Positions 15,184 through 22,033 of a stretch of DNA of 34,040 nt are shown one piece after another. The notes under the pieces are model-generated. The model was not told the DNA's origin and did not search any database. It saw only the letters and a list, made by a program, of their open reading frames with translations. The translations under genes were made by a program, and so were the position numbers. Source of the stretch: Trueperaceae bacterium (GTDB taxonomy: Bacteria > Deinococcota > Deinococci > Deinococcales > Trueperaceae); assembly GCA_019454765.1 (NCBI GenBank), contig JACFNR010000006.1, forward strand, positions 15,771 through 49,810, given 5' to 3'. The first letter of the stretch is position 1, and every line of letters begins with the position of its first letter.

Positions 15184-18129
15184 GTGCCCTTCATCCCCGG
15201 ACTACTCGCCACCCCCACCGTGATAGCCAACGCGCTGTTCAGCCTGGCCAGGGACGCGTCGCTGCCCGTCCTCGGTCCCGACCGCGTCGGCGTGATAGCG
15301 CCCATGTTCAACGAGGAGCTCGGGGCCGCCTCCGCGCTCGCCTCGTTGCTCGAGCAGACCACCCCCTTCGACGAGCTCGTCGTCAGCATCAACGGCGGCA
15401 CCGACGACACCGGCGGCGTCGTGAGACGGACCCTCACGGAGCACGGCTACCGGCTCGTACATCAAGGGCACGTGCCCGCCGCGACCGCCACGTTCGAGCG
15501 GTGGCTCCTCACGGGCGGGCCGACGGTCGCGGTGGTGGACCACGCGCTGCCGCTCTCCAAGTCAGACAGCATCAACGCCGCGCTCGAGGGCGGTCTGCTC
15601 AACACCGACCGCGTCCTCGTCGTGGACGGCGACACCGTCCTCGACCCGGGCTTCCTGAGCGGCCTGAGGCGTCACTTCTACCGCCTCAGGCGCAGGGGTC
15701 GTGGCGCTGCCACGCTCTACGTGCTCGAGGACTACGCCATCCAATCGGGCTCGGTCATGTCGGCGCCACCCGTTGACGGCAGGCCGATGGCGAGCCTCAT
15801 CCACAACGCCCGCGCCGCCGAGTACGCCATCTCGACGGTCTTGCGGCTCGGCCAGACGACCCGGCTCGGGGACGGGGCCGTCTTCGGGCGTTCCCGCCTG
15901 TACACCGTCGTGGGCTGCGGCTTCACGGCGCGGCGCCAGTGCTTCCCCATGCCCTCCGACACGCTCACCGAGGACCACGACTTCACGCTCGCCGTGCAGA
16001 ACGAGCCCCTCGCCGCGGAGCCGGTCACGGGCGCCGAGCTGGCCGAGCGGGGCTTCCGTGTGGTGGTGGACGGCGAGGAGCTGCCCCTGGACGCCGTCAC
16101 CGGCGATCACCCCGTGGTGTTGCGCCGGGGCGGCGACGCCAGGTTCGTCAGCGACGCCCTCATGTACACCGACGACCCACCCACCCTACCTGGCTACCTG
16201 CGCCAGATCGAGCGCTGGAACGGCGGTGGGGTCGAGAACGCCCTCAAGCGCCTGTTCGTGCGTCCCGTCTGGCGCGGCCTGCACGGCAACGTGCGCTTCA
16301 CCCTGCTGGCCGCTCAGTTCGAGAACCTCCTCGGCCTCCTCCTGCTCCTCCTCATGCTGCCCCTCGCGTTGGGGCTCAACTTCGCGTTGCCCGGTCACGG
16401 CACGCCCCTGAGGGGCATGCTCGTCTGGCTGGGCGTGGACCTGCTGGCCACGGGCCTGCTCACCACGCTCGGCTTCTGGCGGCAGGGGCGCGGGCTCGGC
16501 CGGTCGGGCGCGCCGCTGCAGCGGTGGATGTGGCGCCGCATCCCCGGCTCCGTCCTAGCGCTCGGCCTGTTGCGCGTCTTCAACGCCGTCACGTTCGTCA
16601 CCGGTGCGCTCCGCGCCACCGCGCGCTTCGTGGGGCGCAAGGAGGTCGACCCTCGCGCCACCATCACGTGGGTGCGCCCGCGAGCGGGCACGGCCAAGCG
16701 CACGCAAGCCAGGTTCCTCGGGGCCTCCGGCGGCCTGATGTCCTTCGCCGTCGGCATCTTCGGGCTCACCGCCTGGATCGCCGGCGACTCCAGACCCGGC
16801 TACCGCGACACGTGGCGCCTCATCAACGAGTCCGTTCCCGTGCTGCAGTCGCAGCACCAGCAGCTGCCCCTCCCCCTCGCCGGCAGCAGCGTGCTGGGCC
16901 TGGTGCCTGACGCAGGCCTCACGGCCGATGCCGCGACCCCCATGAAGGACGCAGCCGGCGGCGGCGTACCGGCAGCGGACGGTGCGCCCGCCACGGGCGG
17001 TGCGCCCGCCACGGGCGCCGACAGCCACGCCGACACCCGCCCCGACGCGGCGGTCGCCACCACCGGTACCGCCGAGGGCGCCGCCGATGGCATCGGCGAC
17101 GGCATCGGGGCCGTGGTCGGCGCCGTGGTGGCCACGCTGGGTGCCGACGCGGGCCCCGCGGACGGGGCGGGGGAAGCCGCCAGCGCGGCCGGGGCAGCGG
17201 ACGCCGTCGTAGCCCACACACGCGCCGTCACCGGACCGGTGGCCGCGCTCCCGCCCGGGACCGAACTGCTCGGGTCGGCGCAGGCCGCCCTCGGCCTGAA
17301 GGTCGTCACGACCGGCACGGGACGCCACGGCGTGTCGGCGTTCTGCAGCGTCGCGGACGTGGCGCGACCGGCCGACCGACCGCGGCTCCTCGCCGGCCCC
17401 GCCGACGAGTACGAGCCCCTGTCGAGCTGGGGTCTGCTCGTGCTGGCGCGCCTGGCGCCGCTCGTCGCCAACATCGAGGAGGCGGCGACCGCCTACGACG
17501 TGCCCGCCGACCTCGTGCTGAGAGTGCTGCTCAACGAGTCGTACCTCGACCCGCTGGCGGTCGGACCGACGGGGGACCTCGGGCTGTCGCAGGTGACCAG
17601 CGACGCGTTGACGCTGTTGAGGGCGATCTCCACGGACGCCCTGTCGCCCTTCGCGAACGGCCGCTTCTTCGCCGGCGACTTCTCGGTGTTCGACCCCGAC
17701 TTCTCCGTGTGCGCCGGCGCCGCCAAGCTGGCCTGGGCGCGCGCCCAGCCGGGAGGCGCCGACGAGCGGTTCGCTTACGCGCGCTACATCAACCCGTTGG
17801 CGGGCGTCGTGCGCGGCAAGATCAGCCCGCGTCACCAGGAGCTCGTCGAGGCCATCGGCGACCTGAGGCCGCTGGCTGCCGCGCTGGAGCGGACGATCGC
17901 CGCCTACCGCCGTGACCCGCAGTCGGTGACCGACAAGGAGCGCGCCCTGCTCGGCGTCACCACCCTCGTCGCCGACGGCACGCTCACGGTCGGTCAGGCA
18001 TACTTCGTCACGGCGGAGCTGGTGCAGAGCTTCGGGATCGACGACCGCGACCTGTACGACGCCGTGCGACACCGGCTTTACGGCGAGGCCGCGCAGCCGC
18101 CGAGCGATGGCGGGGGCGGCGTCGGTTGA
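15184..18129 (+). CDS. Fusion protein: GT2 glycosyltransferase + membrane helices + lytic-transglycosylase-like domain
   Basis: A 981-residue protein. Residues 33-350 form a processive-type GT2 domain: VIAPMFNEE, VVDGD (Asp148/150, nucleotide-sugar/metal), TEDHD (262-266, base) and QIERW (341-345). A non-canonical insert of about 50 residues lies between the last two motifs. Hydrophobic segments follow near 374-402, 411-431, 454-482 (possibly interfacial) and 514-534. A low-complexity Ala/Gly linker spans 575-690. Residues 750-890 resemble SLT lytic transglycosylases: VPADLVLRVLLNESYLDP (Glu785) and VGPTGDLGLSQV. One polypeptide could therefore polymerise a glycan and, if the C-terminus is extracytoplasmic, cut or bind peptidoglycan. 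The GTG at 15184 follows GAGGAA. The stop is 18 bases from the convergent dehydrogenase gene. Confidence 0.85.
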   Translation: MPFIPGLLATPTVIANALFSLARDASLPVLGPDRVGVIAPMFNEELGAASALASLLEQTTPFDELVVSINGGTDDTGGVVRRTLTEHGYRLVHQGHVPAATATFERWLLTGGPTVAVVDHALPLSKSDSINAALEGGLLNTDRVLVVDGDTVLDPGFLSGLRRHFYRLRRRGRGAATLYVLEDYAIQSGSVMSAPPVDGRPMASLIHNARAAEYAISTVLRLGQTTRLGDGAVFGRSRLYTVVGCGFTARRQCFPMPSDTLTEDHDFTLAVQNEPLAAEPVTGAELAERGFRVVVDGEELPLDAVTGDHPVVLRRGGDARFVSDALMYTDDPPTLPGYLRQIERWNGGGVENALKRLFVRPVWRGLHGNVRFTLLAAQFENLLGLLLLLLMLPLALGLNFALPGHGTPLRGMLVWLGVDLLATGLLTTLGFWRQGRGLGRSGAPLQRWMWRRIPGSVLALGLLRVFNAVTFVTGALRATARFVGRKEVDPRATITWVRPRAGTAKRTQARFLGASGGLMSFAVGIFGLTAWIAGDSRPGYRDTWRLINESVPVLQSQHQQLPLPLAGSSVLGLVPDAGLTADAATPMKDAAGGGVPAADGAPATGGAPATGADSHADTRPDAAVATTGTAEGAADGIGDGIGAVVGAVVATLGADAGPADGAGEAASAAGAADAVVAHTRAVTGPVAALPPGTELLGSAQAALGLKVVTTGTGRHGVSAFCSVADVARPADRPRLLAGPADEYEPLSSWGLLVLARLAPLVANIEEAATAYDVPADLVLRVLLNESYLDPLAVGPTGDLGLSQVTSDALTLLRAISTDALSPFANGRFFAGDFSVFDPDFSVCAGAAKLAWARAQPGGADERFAYARYINPLAGVVRGKISPRHQELVEAIGDLRPLAAALERTIAAYRRDPQSVTDKERALLGVTTLVADGTLTVGQAYFVTAELVQSFGIDDRDLYDAVRHRLYGEAAQPPSDGGGGVG
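16981..17016 (+). repeat. Two tandem 18-bp repeats in the linker of the fusion gene
   Basis: GGTGCGCCCGCCACGGGC occurs twice back to back (16981-16998 and 16999-17016), encoding Gly-Ala-Pro-Ala-Thr-Gly units in the linker between the membrane helices and the C-terminal domain. Confidence 0.9.
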
Positions 18130-18147
18130 CGCGCGGCGGCGGGTGGA

Positions 18148-19476
18148 CTACTCGGCCGGCGCCTCCCGCAGGCGCGCCAGCGTGCCGTCGACGGTGAGGA
18201 GCAGCACCTCGCCCTGGGGTCCGGCGACGATGGCCAGCATGGCCCCCGCCCGCTCGAGCAGCGGTCGCACCTCGCCGGTGGCCCTGTCGAGGGCCCAGAG
18301 CCGTCCCGAGATGAAGTCGCCGAAGAGGTAGGCCCCCCGCAGGGACGGTAGCTCCCTGTCGGTGACCTCCACGCCGCCGACCACCGACTTGCCGCCGGCC
18401 TCGTCGGTACCGGGGTGCCCGTAGTAGGCGATGGGCGCCACGGTTGCCAGCGCCTCGCAGTCGCCGGCGACGAGGGTGCCGTCCTCGGGGTGGTGGAAGC
18501 ACTCGGGCCCCTCGCGGACGGGCCAACCGTAGTTGGCGCCCGCCGCCACCAGGTCGATCTCCTCCCAGCGGTCCTCGCCCACGTCGGCGAGGAGCAACGC
18601 GCCGTCCGAGGGCGCGAAGGTGAACTTCCACGGGTTGCGGAAGCCGTAGGCCCAGACCTCGCCGCGCGCGCCCGCGGCGGCGGCCGCCGCGTTCGTGGCC
18701 GGCGTGAACGGGTTATCGGACGGCACCGCGTACGGTGCGGCGCTGCCCTGGGGGAACGGGTCGAGACGCAGGACCTTGCCGCGCAGCGAGCTCAGGTCCT
18801 GCGCCGCGTGCGGGCGGTCATACAGGTAGGCGGGGTCCTGCTGGCCGTCGCCTATGCTCACGTAGAGCATGCCGTCCGGTCCGAAGGCCACCTGGCCGCC
18901 GTGATGGAACGGTTGCGGCATCGGTTGGCGCAGGAGCACCACCTCGCCCTCCCCGTCGGCTCCGTCTAGGTCCGGCAGGAGCGGGTAGGCGGCGACGACG
19001 AGGTCGTTCGTGCCCGCCTCCGTGAACGCCGCGACGAGATGCGCCGGCCCGCCTCGCGCCGCCGCTCGCTCCCGCGGCTCGAGGGCGACGGAGAACAGGC
19101 CTTGCTCGCCCAGCAGCCCGGTCACGCGCCCGGCGAGCGACAGGAACGGGTCGGGTTCCACCCGTCCGTCCTGGTAGCGGAAGACCGAGCCGTCCAGGGC
19201 GACGACGAGCAGGGCCCCCGTGTCGTAGAGCGGTACCGCGGCCACGGGGAGCCGCAGGCCGGTGGCGAGCACCTCGAGGCGGTAGCCCGGGGGGCTCGGC
19301 GGGACCGCGGGCGGAGCCTGTTGGGCGGCGCCGGTGGACGAAAGGGCCGCCGCGAGGACCGTCAGGGCCACGACGAGGAGGGTCGCCGAGAGGCGCCGGG
19401 CGCCGGTGGGGCGGTGGTCGGGTGAGCGAGGCCGCTTTCGGGGGTGGCGGGCGGGGGGCCGCTGGGCGAGGTTCAT
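18148..19476 (-). CDS. PQQ-dependent sugar dehydrogenase-like protein (soluble aldose dehydrogenase family)
   Basis: A 442-residue exported protein. A basic N-terminus and hydrophobic stretch (LSATLLVVALTVLAAALSS) end near GAAQQ, a likely signal peptide. The six-bladed propeller is of the sGDH/Asd/HHIP type: LRLPVAAVPLYDTGALLVV, EQGLFSVALEP, FHHGGQVAFGPDGMLYVSIG (catalytic His area), WAYGFRNPWKFTF, WEEIDLVAAGANYGWP and GAYLFGDF. It should oxidise an aldose in the periplasm with PQQ, if that cofactor is available; no pqq genes are in the window. Its ATG overlaps the TGA of the upstream GH26-like gene (ATGA), so the two are co-translated. Confidence 0.9.
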   Translation of the reverse strand: MNLAQRPPARHPRKRPRSPDHRPTGARRLSATLLVVALTVLAAALSSTGAAQQAPPAVPPSPPGYRLEVLATGLRLPVAAVPLYDTGALLVVALDGSVFRYQDGRVEPDPFLSLAGRVTGLLGEQGLFSVALEPRERAAARGGPAHLVAAFTEAGTNDLVVAAYPLLPDLDGADGEGEVVLLRQPMPQPFHHGGQVAFGPDGMLYVSIGDGQQDPAYLYDRPHAAQDLSSLRGKVLRLDPFPQGSAAPYAVPSDNPFTPATNAAAAAAGARGEVWAYGFRNPWKFTFAPSDGALLLADVGEDRWEEIDLVAAGANYGWPVREGPECFHHPEDGTLVAGDCEALATVAPIAYYGHPGTDEAGGKSVVGGVEVTDRELPSLRGAYLFGDFISGRLWALDRATGEVRPLLERAGAMLAIVAGPQGEVLLLTVDGTLARLREAPAE

Positions 19477-20507
19477 CGCCCGGCGATGTTACTCCTTGCG
19501 GGCGCGGTACTCGCAAGCGAGGCCGCGCCGAGCCCGCGTCGTGCCCCGGCGGCCTCGAAGTAGTTCCGGAACGCCTCCAGGGAGTCCGTGGAGCTCTCTA
19601 TGCGCCAGTCGGTCTCCTTGTCCTCGTTGAACCAGACGAGCGCTTCGACGCGGGGGAAGGCCGTGGAACGGAGCATGTCCTCGATCCAATCGGCCTTGTC
19701 GCCGCCTGATTCGGCCGAGGCGATCTCGGCGAGCCACACGGCCTGGGGTCCCACGCGGGAGATGCGGCGGTACCCCTCGGCGAAGACCTGCTCGAAGCTG
19801 CGCCAGCCGATGTACGGCTTCACGTCGCCCCAGTTGTAGCCGTCGAGGCCGAGGACGTCGACGTAGTCGTGACCCGGGTAGTAGAGCTCCATCGCGTTGG
19901 CGGCGGTGCGCGGCTCGTCGGTCACGTTGGGCGTGAACACCCACCGGACGTTGGTGGCGCCCTCCCGCCTGAAGAGGTCGACGACGTGGCGCCAGGCGGC
20001 CCGCAGCGTGGCGGGGTCGCCGCTCCACGGCGTCCAGTCGCCGTTCATCTCGGGGAAGATGCGCACGTACACGACGCCGGCCGCGCCCCTGACGCCTCGC
20101 GCCCACGCGGCGATGTAAGCGTCGTGGCGGCCCGCCACGATGTCGGGCAGGGTCTGCGTGTGCGCCTGCCAGGTGACGAGGGGGATACGCCCATGCTCGA
20201 GGACGTCGTCGACCGGGACGGGGTCGTAGGGGGTGTCCCACGAGGCGTACCAGTGAGCCAGGACGAACTCGCCCCCCAGTCGCTGTTCGAGCGCCTTGAA
20301 CGGGCCCAGGTCGTTCCACACGCCGGACGGGATGAACGCGCCCACCAGCGGCGGCGTGTGCGGGAGGTCGGCGGCGCGGTCGGTCGGCGCGGAGCAGGCG
20401 GGGACGACGAGGAGCGCCGCCAACGCCAGCAGCGCGGGGAGGGCCCACGACGACCGGGGTCGCGCGGGGCGCGTGCGCGTGGCGGGGGGAGGGAACGGTT
20501 GCGTCAT
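19473..20507 (-). CDS. GH26-like glycoside hydrolase lipoprotein (copy 1)
   Basis: A 344-residue lipoprotein. The N-terminal basic/hydrophobic region ends in the lipobox LVVPAC (Cys38). The remainder is a (beta/alpha)8 barrel of GH26 type: PLVGAFIPSGVWND, HWYASWDTP, VRIFPEMNGDWTPW with the candidate acid/base Glu, GATNVRWVFTPNVTD, YVDVLGLDGYNWGD, and VWLAEIASAESGG with the candidate nucleophile Glu. In characterised GH26 mannanases a His precedes the acid/base Glu; here it is Pro, so the substrate may not be mannan. It is closely related to the gene at 20625-21620 (tandem duplication). It overlaps the dehydrogenase gene by 4 bases. The start has no clear ribosome-binding site. Confidence 0.85.
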   Translation of the reverse strand: MTQPFPPPATRTRPARPRSSWALPALLALAALLVVPACSAPTDRAADLPHTPPLVGAFIPSGVWNDLGPFKALEQRLGGEFVLAHWYASWDTPYDPVPVDDVLEHGRIPLVTWQAHTQTLPDIVAGRHDAYIAAWARGVRGAAGVVYVRIFPEMNGDWTPWSGDPATLRAAWRHVVDLFRREGATNVRWVFTPNVTDEPRTAANAMELYYPGHDYVDVLGLDGYNWGDVKPYIGWRSFEQVFAEGYRRISRVGPQAVWLAEIASAESGGDKADWIEDMLRSTAFPRVEALVWFNEDKETDWRIESSTDSLEAFRNYFEAAGARRGLGAASLASTAPARSNIAGR

Positions 20508-20554
20508 GGCGTCCGGGCTGCGGACGTGGTCGGTCCGCTGTGAGTTTCCTCACG

Positions 20555-20584
20555 AACGTAACACCCTCGGGGTGGCGCGCTCAA
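20555..20584 (-). promoter_or_regulatory. Candidate promoter of GH26-like copy 1 and the dehydrogenase gene
   Basis: On the minus strand TTGAGC (20579-20584), an 18-base spacer, then TACGTT (20555-20560), about 48 bases before the ATG. It would let copy 1 be transcribed independently of the riboswitch-controlled copy 2. Confidence 0.45.
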
Positions 20585-20624
20585 CACCCGGCGCGGACGG
20601 TTAAGGCGTCGCTTCGCGCGACCG

Positions 20625-21620
20625 TCAGCGGGCGTCGGCGAGGACGATGCCCGCGGCCAAGGACTCGCGGAACGCCTGCAGCGTGGCGGGGTCGGAGTCG
20701 ATGCGCCAGTCGGCTTCCTTCTCCTCGTTGAACCAGATCAGGGCCTCGATGCGGTCGAAGCCGGTGGTGGCGAACATGTCGCGGACCCAGTCGCTCTTGT
20801 CGCCCCCCTCGTCGGCGCTGGCGAACTCGGCGATCCAGACGGGTTGGTCACCCAGCGCGGTGACTCGGTCGTAACCGCCGCGGAACACCGTCTCGAACGA
20901 GCGCCAGCCCACGCTCGGCAGCGCGTCGCCCCAGTTGTAACCGTCGAGGGCGAGCACGTCCACGTAGTCGTCGCCCGGGTAGTAGAGCTCCATCGCATTG
21001 CCCGGCGTCCGGGGTGAGTCGGTCACGTTGGGGCTGAACACCCAGCGGACGTTGGTGGCACCCTCCTCGCGGAAGAGCGTCACCAGCCGGCGCCAGGCCG
21101 CGCGGAGGGTGGCGGGGTCGCCGTTCCACGGCGTCCAGTCGCCGTTCATCTCCGGGAACGGTCGCACGTATAGGAGGCCGGGCGCCGTGGCGGCCCCCCG
21201 GGCCCACTCCCGGATGTAGTCGTCGTAAGCGCCGGCGGCGATGTCGGCGTTGGACTGGTTGTGGCTCTGCCAGCTGATCATTGGCCTACGGCCGCCCTGC
21301 GAGGCGAGCGCGACGAGTTCCGGGAAGTACGGGTTCTCCCAGTTGGTGAACCAGTGCACGACGTCGAGGCGCCTGCCGATGTTGAGCTCGAGCTGCAAGA
21401 TGGGGTCGATCCCCTGCCACACCCCGCCGAACGTGAAGGCGCCGAACAGCGCCGTGGACTCGAGGCTGCTCTCGGTGGGCTGCGGCACGTCGCGCTCAGT
21501 ATGTGCCGGGGCGGTGCCGCAGGCGCTGAGGAGCAGGGCCACGCTCAGGGCGGCCGCGGCCCGCAGGTCGACGCGCCGGCGCCCGCGGCGCCCCTCATCG
21601 TGCACTTGCAGTCTCGCCAT
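20625..21620 (-). CDS. GH26-like glycoside hydrolase lipoprotein (copy 2, riboswitch-controlled)
   Basis: A 331-residue lipoprotein: basic start, hydrophobic helix AAAALSVALLLSAC with the lipid-carrying Cys34, then a GH26-type barrel. Matching blocks to copy 1 include VRPFPEMNGDWTPW, GATNVRWVFSPNVTD, YVDVLALDGYNWGD and VWIAEFASADEGGDKSDW, giving the same candidate catalytic Glu pair and the same His-to-Pro change. I chose the ATG at 21620 because GGGG lies 6 bases upstream; an ATG at 21626 would add two residues. Its leader of about 325 nt carries tandem c-di-GMP-II aptamers and a hairpin over the start site, so expression should answer to cyclic di-GMP. The product probably trims an extracellular or cell-wall glycan. 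Confidence 0.85.
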   Translation of the reverse strand: MARLQVHDEGRRGRRRVDLRAAAALSVALLLSACGTAPAHTERDVPQPTESSLESTALFGAFTFGGVWQGIDPILQLELNIGRRLDVVHWFTNWENPYFPELVALASQGGRRPMISWQSHNQSNADIAAGAYDDYIREWARGAATAPGLLYVRPFPEMNGDWTPWNGDPATLRAAWRRLVTLFREEGATNVRWVFSPNVTDSPRTPGNAMELYYPGDDYVDVLALDGYNWGDALPSVGWRSFETVFRGGYDRVTALGDQPVWIAEFASADEGGDKSDWVRDMFATTGFDRIEALIWFNEEKEADWRIDSDPATLQAFRESLAAGIVLADAR

Positions 21621-21626
21621 GCGCAT

Positions 21627-21661
21627 CCCCGGACCCTCGGGTCCCGGGGCGCTCGCCCGGC
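21627..21661 (-). promoter_or_regulatory. Expression platform: two mutually exclusive hairpins over the GH26 start
   Basis: Hairpin B (21627-21649) pairs CCCCGG(G)ACCC with GGGTCCGGGG, burying the ribosome-binding site next to the ATGs at 21626 and 21620. Hairpin A (21644-21661) pairs CCGGGC with GCC(C)CGG and uses the same CCCCGG strand, so A and B cannot coexist. There is no T-run, so control is probably translational. Confidence 0.6.
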
Positions 21662-21683
21662 TTCACCGCGTGACGGTGCCTCC

Positions 21684-21755
21684 CTTGGCCGGTTGCGCTA
21701 CTAGCTCCATCTGTTCCAAGCGCCCAAATGCAGAACAGACTTCATCGCTGCCAAG
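21684..21755 (-). promoter_or_regulatory. c-di-GMP-II riboswitch aptamer, downstream copy
   Basis: Read on the minus strand it starts CTTGGCAGCGATGAAG and ends AGTAGCGCAACCGGCCAAG. P1 is CTTGGC/GCCAAG; an inner stem is TCTGTTC/GAACAGA; the loop TTTGGGCGCTTG can pair its GCGCT with the later AGCGC as a pseudoknot. This layout and the wording 'GGGC-CTTG ... AGTAG-GCAACCG.CC' are those of the class II cyclic-di-GMP riboswitch, with the clostridial GCACU/AGUGC pairing replaced by GCGCT/AGCGC, a compensatory change. Confidence 0.87.
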
Positions 21756-21756
21756 T

Positions 21757-21774
21757 GGGGTCCTCGAGGACCCC
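21757..21774. repeat. 18-bp palindromic hairpin directly 5' of the downstream aptamer
   Basis: GGGGTCCTCGAGGACCCC is a perfect palindrome one base before P1 of the aptamer (minus-strand sense). The upstream aptamer also has a hairpin one base before its P1 (21927-21943), so each unit is hairpin plus aptamer. Confidence 0.8.
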
Positions 21775-21775
21775 T

Positions 21776-21853
21776 GCCCGAACGGTTCGGGCTGCGGGCC
21801 ATGTGGGACCCGCGCTCGGACTCTGACGGCTAAGTGGATGAGGGGAGACTCAT
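21776..21853 (-). promoter_or_regulatory. Hairpin-rich spacer between the two aptamers
   Basis: Three more stem-loops sit here: 21776-21792 (GCCCGAA/TTCGGGC, 3-nt loop), 21794-21813 (GCGGG/CCCGC) and 21837-21854 (GATGAG/CTCATC). The last overlaps the final base of the upstream aptamer's P1 and could compete with it. None has a T-run. Confidence 0.5.
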
Positions 21854-21925
21854 CTTGGCCGGTTGCGCTACTCGCTCCGCCTGCCTCAAGCGCCCATATA
21901 CGAGACAGGTTTCTCAGCGTCCAAG
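21854..21925 (-). promoter_or_regulatory. c-di-GMP-II riboswitch aptamer, upstream copy
   Basis: The 72-nt first-transcribed copy is about 75% identical to the downstream one. P1 is CTTGG/CCAAG. The inner stem is CCTGTCTC/GAGGCAGG with one mismatch, different bases but the same stem as the other copy. The loop ATGGGCGCTTG and the 3' AGTAGCGCAACCGGCCAAG are unchanged. Differences fall mainly in stems, while the ligand-pocket and pseudoknot segments are kept. Confidence 0.85.
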
Positions 21926-21951
21926 CAGAGAGACGGACTCTCTAAGCGCAG

Positions 21952-21960
21952 AGTGTAGCA
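21952..21960 (-). promoter_or_regulatory. Extended -10 promoter of the riboswitch leader
   Basis: The minus strand reads TGC-TACACT. Transcription would begin near 21945, exactly at the first hairpin (AGAGAG-N5-CTCTCT, 21927-21943). The -35 region is poor, which an extended -10 can offset. Confidence 0.5.
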
Positions 21961-22004
21961 CAACTGAACGTTTCGCGCGTGAATATTCGGGCAACCGCCT
22001 CTGG

Positions 22005-22010
22005 TAGCAT
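22005..22010 (+). promoter_or_regulatory. Extended -10 promoter TGG-TAGCAT for tgt
   Basis: TAGCAT, preceded by TGG, would start transcription near 22017, giving a 5' leader of about 17 nt before the tgt ATG at 22034. It is divergent from the riboswitch promoter. Confidence 0.45.
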
Positions 22011-22033
22011 GACGGGCCCGGCGGGCGCCTCAG

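Noticed and set aside
21684-22033. PreQ1 or T-box riboswitch acting on tgt (plus strand)
   Set aside because: The plus-strand sequence has no preQ1 motif. A T-box-like GTGGGACCCGCG (21803-21814) has an extra base and no stem I. The minus-strand reading matches c-di-GMP-II far better, and tgt has its own promoter downstream.
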